This document shows positions 1 through 7,746 of a stretch of 64,000 bases of DNA, in pieces (within the stretch, counting starts at the first letter, position 1; each line of letters begins with the position of its first letter). Under the pieces are notes generated by a model. It had not been told where the DNA came from. It did no database searches and saw nothing but the letters and a program-made list of their open reading frames with translations. The position numbers and the translations under genes are program-made. This stretch comes from Aequorivita viscosa (GTDB taxonomy: Bacteria > Bacteroidota > Bacteroidia > Flavobacteriales > Flavobacteriaceae). The DNA is taken from contig NZ_FNNS01000019.1 in the NCBI RefSeq assembly GCF_900106795.1, positions 1 to 64,000 on the forward strand, written 5' to 3'.

Positions 1-300
1 GCTTACAAATTATGCCAGAACCTATCTTGGATATTTAATAACACAAAAGATAAGACATCCGCACTCATACGCTTGGCAAAATGGTATGAAAAAGTAAGAC
101 AGGCGACCTTTAAAAGCTTCAATACTATCGCCAGAACAATGTCAATACATTATATGAACATATTAAACTACTTTGATAATCGAAGTACTAATGCTTCAGC
201 AGAATCATTCAACGCTAAAATAAAAGCATTCAGAGCACAATTTAGAGGGGTAAGGAACGTAGATTTTTTCCTATTTAGACTAACAACAATTTTTGCATAA
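1..300 (+). CDS. Transposase C-terminal fragment, ISL3-like (cut by window edge)
   Basis: The reading frame is open from base 1 to the TAA at 298-300, so this is the last ~99 residues of a larger protein whose N-terminus lies outside the window. The segment NRSTNASAESFNAKIKAFRA near the C-terminus, with its conserved Asn/Glu-Ser-Phe-Asn cluster, matches what I know of the end of the DDE domain in ISL3-family (ISAon1-type) transposases of Bacteroidota. It would catalyse cut-and-paste movement of its element. It ends ~100 bp from the tRNA-Ser gene. Whether the full element is intact cannot be seen. Family assignment is from memory of the C-terminal motif only. Confidence 0.7.
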   Translation, partial: AYKLCQNLSWIFNNTKDKTSALIRLAKWYEKVRQATFKSFNTIARTMSIHYMNILNYFDNRSTNASAESFNAKIKAFRAQFRGVRNVDFFLFRLTTIFA

Positions 301-309
301 TCCTGAAAT

Positions 310-332
310 CCCACAACTTTTGGACTTGATCC
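310..332. mobile_element. Candidate right end of the IS element
   Basis: Ten bases after the transposase stop lies CCCACAACTTTTGGACTTGA followed by TCC, placed where the terminal inverted repeat of an ISL3-like element would be. The left end is outside the window, so the repeat cannot be paired and no target duplication can be seen. Inference only. Confidence 0.3.
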
Positions 333-365
333 GAAACCACTCCTAAATTTACTATCTATAAAAGT

Positions 366-400
366 AAAAACCCCGTAAACATAGCGTTTACGAGGTTTTT
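366..400 (-). terminator. Intrinsic terminator of tRNA-Ser
   Basis: Inverted repeat of 371-380 with 386-395 (CCCCGTAAAC / GTTTACGAGG), flanked by A/T tracts on both sides, lying just past the 3' end of the minus-strand tRNA gene. On the minus strand the stem is followed by a T run. It could also stop leftward or rightward transcription from the IS side. Confidence 0.75.
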
Positions 401-403
401 CAG

Positions 404-488
404 CGGAGAAAGAGGGATTCGAACCCCCGGAGGTGTGACCCTCAACAGTTTTCAAGACTGCCGCATTCGACCACTCTGCCATTTCTCC
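404..488 (-). tRNA. tRNA-Ser (anticodon UGA)
   Basis: On the minus strand the 85-nt sequence starts GGAGAAATGGCAGAGTGG and ends TTTCTCCG. The 7-bp acceptor stem pairs GGAGAAA with TTTCTCC. The anticodon loop is CTTGAAA, giving UGA, which reads UCN serine codons. The variable arm is long, as in class II tRNAs, and the T loop is TTCGAAT. The CCA tail is not encoded. The overlapping minus-strand reading frame at 168-482 is an artefact of this gene. Confidence 0.95.
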
Positions 489-600
489 AGTGGTATGCGT
501 GCTTCGAGATTTCCTCTAAGCGGTTGCAAATATATAAAGCTTTTTTAATTCTCGAAACCTTTTTCAGTTTTTTGTTTAAAACTTTTTGCTGCCTGACGAA

Positions 601-634
601 TTTGAGCAGTTCAGAGTTATTATCACTATTTTTG
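601..634 (+). promoter_or_regulatory. Putative Bacteroidota promoter of the nitroreductase gene
   Basis: TATTTTTG at 627-634 fits the -7 consensus TAnnTTTG, with TTTG at 601-604 as a possible -33 element (spacing 22, slightly long). The start codon is 24 bases downstream of the -7 motif. Confidence 0.45.
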
Positions 635-658
635 CAAGTATTTTATAATCGATTTTAA

Positions 659-1297
659 ATGACCTACAACACAATAGAAAAGTTACAATGGCGCTACGCT
701 ACTAAGCGGTTCGATCCAAACAAAATATTGTCAAAAGAACAAATAGACATTCTTAAGCAGGCGTTTAATTTAACTGCAACTTCTTTTGGGTTACAACCTT
801 TAAAACTTGTAGTTGTGAGCAATGCCGAATTGAAGAAACAACTTATGAAAGCATCGTTCAATCAGCCTCAAGTTCGCGATGCTTCTCATCTTTTGATTTT
901 ATGTATCGAAGAAAAAATTGACCATAATTTTATTATTGATCATTTTAGGAGAGTGGAAGATACTCGTAATACACCGCGTGAAATTTTGGAACCCTTCGAA
1001 AAGAATTTGATTGCTTCTTTCACTGAAAAAGATTCAGACGAAATTAGAGACTGGATGGTGAATCAACTATACCTCACTCTTGGTGCACTATTAACTGTTT
1101 GTGCGGTTGAAAAAATAGACTCTTGCCCCATGGAAGGTTTTGAGCCTGAAAAATATGACATGTTTCTCGGACTCGATAAAATGGGACTAAAATCTGTTAT
1201 AGTAATGCCAGTAGGGTATCGCGATGAATCAGACTTTTTTAAAAATTTGAAAAAAGTGCGTCGAGGGGTAGATGAATTAACTATTGATTTTGACTAA
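659..1297 (+). CDS. NAD(P)H-dependent nitroreductase family oxidoreductase
   Basis: A 212-residue protein of the NfsB-like nitroreductase family: FMN-dependent homodimeric enzymes that use NAD(P)H to reduce nitro compounds, quinones or related substrates in the cytoplasm. Seen in the sequence: the N-terminal segment WRYATKRFDPNK (residues 11-22) typical of the FMN phosphate-binding Arg/Lys region, SFGLQPLKLVVV (42-53) matching the family S-x-N/G-x-QPW-like segment, and a C-terminal VIMPVGYRDESDF (~180-192) matching the conserved pattern near the end of these enzymes. Length is normal. It is a single gene with its own predicted promoter. The physiological substrate cannot be inferred. Confidence 0.88.
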   Translation: MTYNTIEKLQWRYATKRFDPNKILSKEQIDILKQAFNLTATSFGLQPLKLVVVSNAELKKQLMKASFNQPQVRDASHLLILCIEEKIDHNFIIDHFRRVEDTRNTPREILEPFEKNLIASFTEKDSDEIRDWMVNQLYLTLGALLTVCAVEKIDSCPMEGFEPEKYDMFLGLDKMGLKSVIVMPVGYRDESDFFKNLKKVRRGVDELTIDFD

Positions 1298-1414
1298 GTT
1301 TTTCAGGAATTTAATTTCTTTTCATACCTCATCTACTATCTTTGGAACATCTATTATTTATTGCACATTCATAAATTGAATAGTTTATATTTTGAAGGAA
1401 ATAAGAGCAAAGCT

Positions 1415-1446
1415 AAACTCTTAAACACCTAAACTTTTAAAGTTAT
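1415..1446. repeat. Octamer array (AAACNNNT) upstream of the aminotransferase gene
   Basis: AAAC occurs at 1415, 1423 and 1431 and AAAG at 1439, exactly 8 bases apart, as units AAACTCTT, AAACACCT, AAACTTTT and AAAGTTAT. The same octamer pattern recurs upstream of lpdA (19505-19571). It lies in the 214-bp gap before the aminotransferase. Confidence 0.6.
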
Positions 1447-1512
1447 TTATAAAAAGCAAGCAATGAAATTAGAGCCAATAAACATTAACTATTAACATTT
1501 AAACGTTAAAAA

Positions 1513-2706
1513 ATGCCCGGATTTGAGATTTTTGGCGCCGAAGAGCGCAAGCAGGTAAATGATGTTTTAGAAACTGGTGTTTTAATGCGCTATGGTTTTG
1601 ACGGGATGCGGAACAACCAGTGGAAAGCTAAAGAATTTGAAACTGAATTTGCTAAAAAAATGGGTTCCGAATATTGTCAATTAGTCTCTAGCGGAACTGC
1701 GGCACTCACCGTTGCGCTTGCTTCTGCAGGAATTGGCGCAGGCGATGAGGTTATTATGCCAACTTTTACGTTTGTTGCGACATTTGAGTCTATTTTAGCC
1801 CTTGGGGCAGTGCCAATTCTCGTAGATATTGACGATACGCTTACCCTCAATCCAAAAGCGGTGGAAGCGGCCATCACGTCAAAGACCAAATGTGTCATGC
1901 CTGTACATATGTGCGGTTCTATGGCAGATTTGGACGCGCTAAAGGCTATCTGTGTTGATCATAATCTAATTCTTTTGGAAGATGCTTGCCAGGCGCTTGG
2001 AGGAACTTATAAAGGAAAATCTCTTGGAAGTTATGGCGATTTGGGTTGCTTTTCATTCGATTATGTGAAAACTATAACTTGTGGCGAAGGAGGAGCTGTT
2101 GTCACAAATAATGAAAAATTTGCGAAACACGCAGACCACTATCAGGATCACGGTCACGACCATATTGGTGGCGATAGAGGGGCAGAAGGGCATCCGTTTA
2201 TAGGATATAACTTTCGAATTTCAGAACTGAATGCTGCCGTAGGTTTGGCACAATTAAAAAAACTGGACGACATTTTAAAAACCCAAAAGAGAAATTACGC
2301 CCTATTTCGTGAAGCTTTAGAAACAATCGACGGGGTGACCTTTAGAAGAGTTCCTGAAGGTGGAGTCGAAAATTATTCGTTTTTGAATTTCTTTCTCCCA
2401 ACCGAGGAACTGGCAGTTAAAGCCCATAAAGCGTTATCAGCACAAGGTGTAGATGCTTGTTTTTACTGGTATACCAATAATTGGCATTACATCAAAGGTT
2501 GGAGTCATTTAAAGGATATGAAGAGTTTAGGGCGTCTTTCTTCAGAAGTGAGAAACCAAATGCAGGATTTAAACAGCACTGATTTCTCGAAAAGTGATGC
2601 CGTTTTGGGTCGAACAATTTCAGCTTTGGTAAAAATTGGCTGGACCGAAGCCCAAGTGAAGGAAAGAGCTGAAAAAATGCGTAATGCGATTGCCTCGGTA
2701 CTCTAA
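1513..2706 (+). CDS. kdnA: DegT/DnrJ/EryC1/StrS aminotransferase, KdnA-like
   Basis: A 397-residue PLP-dependent sugar aminotransferase. It closely resembles, as I recall it, Shewanella KdnA, which makes 8-amino-3,8-dideoxy-octulosonate (Kdo8N) for lipopolysaccharide: shared are the start MPGFE, VHMCGSMADLDALKAIC (131-147), LLEDACQALGG (154-164), SFDYVKTITCGEGG with PLP lysine K186, DHGHDHIGGDRGAEGHP, NFRISELNAAVG and CFYWYTNNWHYIKGW. The start is ATG 1513 because it gives exactly the MPGFE N-terminus. Known partner KdnB, an alcohol dehydrogenase making the 8-keto substrate, is not encoded nearby. An alternative is another nucleotide-sugar aminotransferase. The gene stands alone behind an octamer array. 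Confidence 0.8.
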   Translation: MPGFEIFGAEERKQVNDVLETGVLMRYGFDGMRNNQWKAKEFETEFAKKMGSEYCQLVSSGTAALTVALASAGIGAGDEVIMPTFTFVATFESILALGAVPILVDIDDTLTLNPKAVEAAITSKTKCVMPVHMCGSMADLDALKAICVDHNLILLEDACQALGGTYKGKSLGSYGDLGCFSFDYVKTITCGEGGAVVTNNEKFAKHADHYQDHGHDHIGGDRGAEGHPFIGYNFRISELNAAVGLAQLKKLDDILKTQKRNYALFREALETIDGVTFRRVPEGGVENYSFLNFFLPTEELAVKAHKALSAQGVDACFYWYTNNWHYIKGWSHLKDMKSLGRLSSEVRNQMQDLNSTDFSKSDAVLGRTISALVKIGWTEAQVKERAEKMRNAIASVL

Positions 2707-2853
2707 AAATTAATGGTTACATAGTTTAAACAATGTAAGGTTGATTGCAGTCGAAGCCCTAAAGGCTCATTCAGATAATTTTATCATATATAATCTTTAT
2801 TCGATTTTTCGGATAATTATATGGAATAACATAAGAGACTTCTACAATTTGGA

Positions 2854-4218
2854 CTAAATCGTCATCGAAAACAGTTGCGTTTCTGGCTTGCTTCGTTGCA
2901 GAAGCAAGTCAAAAGCCATACATACGTTTCGGACATAGGGACGTCCATTTTCTTTTACCTTAATGTAATTGCCTCCAATTTCAATCAATCCATCCGATTC
3001 CATTTCTTTTAAATTCGTCAAAACTTCGGGCAATTCAGAAAACTGTAATTCGGAGGTTTCCCAAGAAGTTTCAAGTTTACACATTAGGTTTAAAATATGA
3101 CGGCGAATTAAGAGATCTTCCGAAGTTAATTTATGACCTCGATATACGGGTAAAATCCCTTGAGCCAACAGCTCTTGGTATTCTTCAACATTCTTTACAT
3201 TTTGAGCAAAACTGTACCAACTATCGCTAATGGCAGAAACGCCTAGTCCTATCATCAACTGGGTTTTGCTTTCGGTGTAGCCCATAAAATTTCGGTGAAG
3301 CACTTTGTCTTCCATTGCTTTGTAAAGACTGTCGGTTTTTAAGGCGAAGTGGTCCATTCCAATTTCCACATATCCTGCTTCCTCCAGCATTTGTTTCCCC
3401 GTTTGGTACATCGCTCTCTTTTCTGACGCAGTAGGCAAATCTTCCTCTTTAAAGCCGCGTTGCCCGTTCCCTTTTATCCACGGCACATGAGCATAACTGT
3501 AAAAGGCAATTCGGTCTGGCATTAATTCCTTGGTTTTTTCAATCGTGTAGATTATGTGTTCCTTTTTCTGAAACGGCAATCCGAAAATGATATCATGACC
3601 AATAGATGTATACCCGATTTCACGTGCTGTATCGGTTACACGCTTCACATTTACAAAAGGCTGTAACCTGTGAATTGCGAGCTGTACTTGGGTATTGTAA
3701 TCTTGAACGCCGTAACTTACTCGGGTAAAACCGAAATCATAAAGCGTTTGTAGATGTTCGCGAGAGGTATTATTTGGATGTCCTTCAAAACTAAAAGATG
3801 GATTCTCGGCAATGATTGCTTTTCTGAAAAGTTTTCGCAACATAGAAGCCAAGTTTTCAGGTGAAAAAAACGTTGGTGTTCCGCCGCCTAAATGGATTTC
3901 CTTAATAATGGGCTTCTCTGGAAACATTTCCAAATAAAGCTCCCATTCTTGCTGAAGCGATTCTAAATAAGATGTTTCAACACTATGGTTTTTGGTAATT
4001 CGTTTATTACAACCGCAAAAAGTGCATAAACTTTCACAGAATGGCAAGTGGATATAAAGGCTAATTCCTTCAGCAGCGTTGCTCTGATTAAAGCTTTGTT
4101 TTGTATCTGAAATCCAAGTTTTCTGACTGAATTCTGCATTATTCCAATAAGGAACAGTTGGATAACTAGTGTACCTAGGACCTGGGACGTTGTATTTTGA
4201 AATTAAATTTGTAGACAT
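2854..4218 (-). CDS. hemN: Oxygen-independent coproporphyrinogen III dehydrogenase
   Basis: A 454-residue radical SAM enzyme that oxidatively decarboxylates coproporphyrinogen III to protoporphyrinogen IX in heme synthesis without oxygen. The 4Fe-4S site is PFCESLCTFCGC, with C61, C65, C68 and C70 giving the CX3CX2CXC pattern that separates true HemN from HemW-type proteins. N-terminal YNVPGPRYTSYPTVPYW (9-25) and GGGTPTFFSPENL (112-124) are also HemN signatures, as is the C-terminal HemN domain. Length is standard (about 450). It is a single minus-strand gene with a predicted promoter at 4304-4311. Confidence 0.97.
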   Translation of the reverse strand: MSTNLISKYNVPGPRYTSYPTVPYWNNAEFSQKTWISDTKQSFNQSNAAEGISLYIHLPFCESLCTFCGCNKRITKNHSVETSYLESLQQEWELYLEMFPEKPIIKEIHLGGGTPTFFSPENLASMLRKLFRKAIIAENPSFSFEGHPNNTSREHLQTLYDFGFTRVSYGVQDYNTQVQLAIHRLQPFVNVKRVTDTAREIGYTSIGHDIIFGLPFQKKEHIIYTIEKTKELMPDRIAFYSYAHVPWIKGNGQRGFKEEDLPTASEKRAMYQTGKQMLEEAGYVEIGMDHFALKTDSLYKAMEDKVLHRNFMGYTESKTQLMIGLGVSAISDSWYSFAQNVKNVEEYQELLAQGILPVYRGHKLTSEDLLIRRHILNLMCKLETSWETSELQFSELPEVLTNLKEMESDGLIEIGGNYIKVKENGRPYVRNVCMAFDLLLQRSKPETQLFSMTI

Positions 4219-4303
4219 GCTTTTGCAATTATAAATTTGTAAAAGTACAAGCTTCCGTTACCAGTGAAAATGACCAAAGTCAGGTTTCAGCTCGATATTG
4301 GCG

Positions 4304-4311
4304 CAAAGCTA
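4304..4311 (-). promoter_or_regulatory. Putative -7 element of the hemN promoter
   Basis: On the minus strand this reads TAGCTTTG, matching TAnnTTTG. Between it and the hemN start, at 4271-4282, is the imperfect palindrome TGACCAAAGTCA, which could be an operator; its regulator is unknown. Confidence 0.35.
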
Positions 4312-4359
4312 AGGTCTATTCAAGAAAAGGTAGTTTAAAAAGCGAAGCCGTCCTTCAGA

Positions 4360-5505
4360 TTAATAGTTTAGATATTCTGTGATTTCTAAACCGTATCCAA
4401 TCATTCCAACCCGCTTAGTATACTCGCTATTAGAAAGCAAACGGATTTTCCGAATTCCCAAATTGTGAATTATTTGAGCGCCAATTCCAAAATCTTTGCT
4501 GTCCATTTCAATGCGGGGAGCTTTAGCTACTTTGTCTGGTGTTTGAATTTCTTTTAATTCCTTTAATCGGCTTAAAAGATTCAGTGATTGACTCTCTTGG
4601 TTAATGAATACAATAGCACCTTTTCCTTCTTTGTTAATAGCGTTGAACATATCGTCCAACTTTTGCTCTGCATTATTCGTAAGGGCAGCTAAAATATCGC
4701 TGTTTACTAAAGTGGCATTCACGCGTACAGCAACTGGCTCATCTTCTTTCCAAGTGCCTTTTGTAAGCGCAATATGAATTTGGTTATTTGTAGTTTGTTT
4801 GTAAGCTCGTAATCTAAATTCCCCGAAGTTGGTTTTGATGTTGAAATCTTCCTTTTTTTCAATTAAGGAATCGTGTTCCATTCTGTATTTCACCAAATCT
4901 TCAATAGAAATAAGTTTTAAATCGAATTTTTTGGCAACTTCAACTAACTGTGGAAGTCGCGCCATGGTTCCATCTTCATTTAATATTTCTACAAGAATTC
5001 CGGCTGGTTGTAGGCCAGCGAGTCGCGCAAGGTCGATAGCAGCCTCGGTATGGCCTGTTCGACGAAGTACACCTCCTTGTTTTGCGCGTAAAGGAAAAAT
5101 ATGTCCAGGTCTACCTAAATCTTGTCCTTTTGTGTCTTTGTCCACAAGGGCTTTAATGGTTTTTGCACGGTCGTGAACAGATATTCCAGTTGTACAACCA
5201 TGCCCTATTAAATCTACCGATACTGTAAATTGTGTGTGGTGAAGTACGGTGTTGTTTTCAACCATCATTTGTAAATCCAAAGCGTTGCATCGCTCTTCGG
5301 TTAACGGAGCGCAGATAAGTCCACGGCCGTGAGTGGCCATAAAGTTTATCATTTCGGGTGTAACCATTTCGGCAGCGGCAATAAAATCTCCTTCATTTTC
5401 TCGGTTTTCATCATCAACTACAATGATTACTTTCCCGTTTTTAATGTCCTCAATAGCTTCTTCGATAGAGTTTAGCTTTATGGTATTCTTTTCTGTTGAA
5501 ATCAT
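4360..5505 (-). CDS. ribB: RibBA-type protein: DHBP synthase with degenerate GTP cyclohydrolase II domain
   Basis: A 381-residue two-domain protein. Residues 1-~205 are 3,4-dihydroxy-2-butanone-4-phosphate synthase, making the four-carbon riboflavin precursor from ribulose 5-phosphate: DDENRENEGD (31-40), HGRGLICAPL (59-68), HGCTTGISVHDR (102-113) and RTGHTEAAIDL (149-159) are intact. Residues ~225-381 have the GTP cyclohydrolase II fold (DSKDFGIGAQIIHNLG at 335-350), but the zinc-binding cysteine region is replaced by RVNATLVNSDILAALTNNAE (261-280) and there is no cysteine after C104. Only the RibB activity is therefore likely. It is the last gene of the ftsK-lolA-lptF/G-ribBA row, but has its own predicted promoter. 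No FMN riboswitch is visible upstream. Confidence 0.93.
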   Translation of the reverse strand: MISTEKNTIKLNSIEEAIEDIKNGKVIIVVDDENRENEGDFIAAAEMVTPEMINFMATHGRGLICAPLTEERCNALDLQMMVENNTVLHHTQFTVSVDLIGHGCTTGISVHDRAKTIKALVDKDTKGQDLGRPGHIFPLRAKQGGVLRRTGHTEAAIDLARLAGLQPAGILVEILNEDGTMARLPQLVEVAKKFDLKLISIEDLVKYRMEHDSLIEKKEDFNIKTNFGEFRLRAYKQTTNNQIHIALTKGTWKEDEPVAVRVNATLVNSDILAALTNNAEQKLDDMFNAINKEGKGAIVFINQESQSLNLLSRLKELKEIQTPDKVAKAPRIEMDSKDFGIGAQIIHNLGIRKIRLLSNSEYTKRVGMIGYGLEITEYLNY

Positions 5506-5523
5506 GATTTACAATATGTGGCG

Positions 5524-5531
5524 CAAAGGTA
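5524..5531 (-). promoter_or_regulatory. Putative -7 element of the ribBA promoter
   Basis: The minus strand reads TACCTTTG, matching TAnnTTTG, 18 bases before the ATG. No clear TTG at -33. The short upstream gap (116 bp) has no room for a full RFN element. Confidence 0.4.
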
Positions 5532-5621
5532 TAAAATGTAAGTTGGTTATTCGTTAAAAGTATGTTTACGAAATAGGTTTATTGAAAATAGTAGGGAACT
5601 TAAAAGTAGGGTTATGTAATT

Positions 5622-7085
5622 CTATTTTTTTCTACCAACCTCTTCTTTCTTTTTCTTTTTAAGACCGAATAATCTCCCAATACGCTGTATAAAGGAGTCA
5701 AAATCAAAAATACCTTGATCGGTAGTTGCTCTATATGTGAGCCAAACACCTAATGGAAACATAATCGCGGTACTTAGCCAAGAAGCGATAAACGGCGCCA
5801 TTGTACCGTCTTCGGCACTGTTTTTAGCGAAAATTCCGATGAAGTGATAGGTTAAAAATAAAGATATTGCAACAACCATTGGGAGCCCCATTCCTCCTTT
5901 TCGAATAATAGCTCCTAACGGCGCACCTACAAAAAAGAGAATAATACAAGCAGCGCCAAGGGCATATTTTTCGTGAAGCGCAATCTCATTTTTATTCAAA
6001 CGCTTTGTTTTCGTTTTAAACTCAACTTTTTTTGCCTCAATTGTTTGTAGGGTTCCTTTAGAATTATTGAGCGCTAATTTTGCAATTTGAAGTTGCTCTA
6101 CCAGATTGTAAATATCCATAATAGAGTTAACAGAAGTATCGGGTTGTTTACTTACCTGACTTTTATTTTCACTAAGTTTTTCCAGTCCACTTCGATAGTA
6201 CATATTTTTAGTGTACGCCTGAATATCTAGTGAGTAGCTGTTTGAAAGTGAATCGATCTCAGAGCGTAACTCGCTAATATTGTACATGCTTTGATTGTCC
6301 AAATTATGATCTTTTTCAATATCTCTATTGTTCAGTTCAGTAAGGTCGATATTTATGGAGTATTCTTCAAAATAACTTTTGGCAAATGGATTTTTACGTT
6401 GATCGGTTGCTTTTGTAGCTTGGATTTCTTCGTAGTAATTTCCGTCTTTTAAAATTAACGAAAGTGTGTTGCTGCCTTCTTTGCTAGTAAGTTCTCCATT
6501 CTTGGATTTAATAACAGTGAAGTTGCCATTGGGGCGTTTTTCATTTTTTTTGTGAATAATTACATCCTCTAAATACTGTCCGCGATTTCCCGTTTTCTTT
6601 TCTACTTTAATGTTGAACATATCGCCAATCTGACTGAATTGTCCTTCGGCGATAACCATTGAAGGTTGAAATTGTGAAATATTTCGTCGTAGGTTTTGCC
6701 ATTTGTATTCTGAATATGGAATTACATTGTTCGCAAAGAAAAACGCTGTTATAGAAATAAGAAGAATAAACGCCATTACACTCCCCATCGCTCTTTGTAA
6801 TGAAATTCCGGTAGATTTCATTGCGGCAAATTCATAGTTTTCAGAAAAACTCCCGAAGACCATTAGCGAGGTAACCAGAATTGTGAGAGGTAACACTAAA
6901 GGCATCATCTTTGGCGAGAAGTACCAAAGAAATTTAAGGATGATCCAAACATCTAGATCCTTTCCGGCAAGTTCAGAAATATACAGCCAGATGGTTTGAA
7001 GAACAAATATGAACATCAAAATAATGAAGACGCTCAAGAACGTCTTCAAATAGGTTGTTAGAATATATTTGTCCAGTATTTTCAC
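5622..7085 (-). CDS. LptF/LptG family lipopolysaccharide export permease
   Basis: A 487-residue inner-membrane protein of the YjgP/YjgQ family. In the LptB2FG ABC transporter such subunits pull LPS out of the inner membrane. The N-terminus MKILDKYILTTYLKTFLSVF, with early charged residues and three helices (about 12-35, 55-80, 100-120) and PLTILVTSLMVFGSFSEN, is characteristic. A large periplasmic jellyroll-like domain (~130-370) precedes three C-terminal helices (~385-465). The tail is Lys-rich. It lies 10 bp downstream of lolA in the same transcription unit. LptF and LptG cannot be told apart here; the second permease is not in the window. Confidence 0.9.
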   Translation of the reverse strand: MKILDKYILTTYLKTFLSVFIILMFIFVLQTIWLYISELAGKDLDVWIILKFLWYFSPKMMPLVLPLTILVTSLMVFGSFSENYEFAAMKSTGISLQRAMGSVMAFILLISITAFFFANNVIPYSEYKWQNLRRNISQFQPSMVIAEGQFSQIGDMFNIKVEKKTGNRGQYLEDVIIHKKNEKRPNGNFTVIKSKNGELTSKEGSNTLSLILKDGNYYEEIQATKATDQRKNPFAKSYFEEYSINIDLTELNNRDIEKDHNLDNQSMYNISELRSEIDSLSNSYSLDIQAYTKNMYYRSGLEKLSENKSQVSKQPDTSVNSIMDIYNLVEQLQIAKLALNNSKGTLQTIEAKKVEFKTKTKRLNKNEIALHEKYALGAACIILFFVGAPLGAIIRKGGMGLPMVVAISLFLTYHFIGIFAKNSAEDGTMAPFIASWLSTAIMFPLGVWLTYRATTDQGIFDFDSFIQRIGRLFGLKKKKKEEVGRKK

Positions 7086-7095
7086 CTGTCCGCTT

Positions 7096-7746
7096 TTAAA
7101 GCTTGTTTATGTAGTAGCCGTCTTTTTTATATTTGGCCTCGTCAAAAGTAAACAAGGTCTTGGAAAGCGGCTGGTTTGTTTTAAAAGAATTTACCGTAAG
7201 TGTATATGATGTGCCGTTTGAATCGGTCTGGATCAACTTGTATATATGTTTTGTCTGCACATCTATTCCCAAAAGAATGTCCTTAATTTCCGCATTTGAA
7301 TTGATAGGAATAAGTTTTACGTACTGAATTTTTCGGCCTTTTACATTTTGCTGAATGTCCATTTTATAATTGTAGCCTTTTTCATAGAATGTCAGCATTT
7401 TTGAAGGTGTTATTTCTTTGTCATCTTTTGGATTATAAGCCGAAATAGTTACTTCTTCATCTTCGGGAACAATAGTATACATGTTTTTTCCGTCAAAAAC
7501 CCTAGTGGTTCCGAGCATGTTCAAAACATACTTATCTCCTTGTAAGGTTACATCGCCCCGGGTGTCTTGATTAACGTTTTCCTTTGAGTTGTTTAGGTTG
7601 TACTTAAAGTCGATTGTAATGTTGTCGTAACTCTTTACTTTAGCAGAAACTTCCCTCAGTAAGGTTTTAGCATCTTGAGCCTGAGAAAATGTGATTGCGA
7701 ATAGGGCAATCAAAAGTACACTGATTTTTTTCATTTTATATTTCAT
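7096..7746 (-). CDS. lolA: LolA-like outer-membrane lipoprotein carrier
   Basis: A 216-residue periplasmic protein with signal peptide (MKKISVLLIALFAITFSQAQ), then a LolA-type half-barrel: LLREVSAKVKSYDNITIDFKY, TRGDVTLQGDKYVLNMLGTTRVFDGKNMYTI and GIDVQTKHIYKLIQTDSNG. LolA carries lipoproteins from the inner to the outer membrane. The first ATG (7746) overlaps the ftsK stop by one base (TAATG); an ATG four codons later also fits the signal peptide. Bacteroidota LolA proteins are often annotated as DUF-type carriers; the specific cargo is not shown by sequence. Confidence 0.88.
   Translation of the reverse strand: MKYKMKKISVLLIALFAITFSQAQDAKTLLREVSAKVKSYDNITIDFKYNLNNSKENVNQDTRGDVTLQGDKYVLNMLGTTRVFDGKNMYTIVPEDEEVTISAYNPKDDKEITPSKMLTFYEKGYNYKMDIQQNVKGRKIQYVKLIPINSNAEIKDILLGIDVQTKHIYKLIQTDSNGTSYTLTVNSFKTNQPLSKTLFTFDEAKYKKDGYYINKL

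Noticed and set aside
168-482. Minus-strand 104-codon frame
   Set aside because: It runs through the tRNA-Ser gene; its start MAEWSNAAVLKTVEGH is the tRNA sequence translated.
5506-5621. FMN riboswitch upstream of ribBA
   Set aside because: The gap is too short and no conserved RFN sequence blocks are present.
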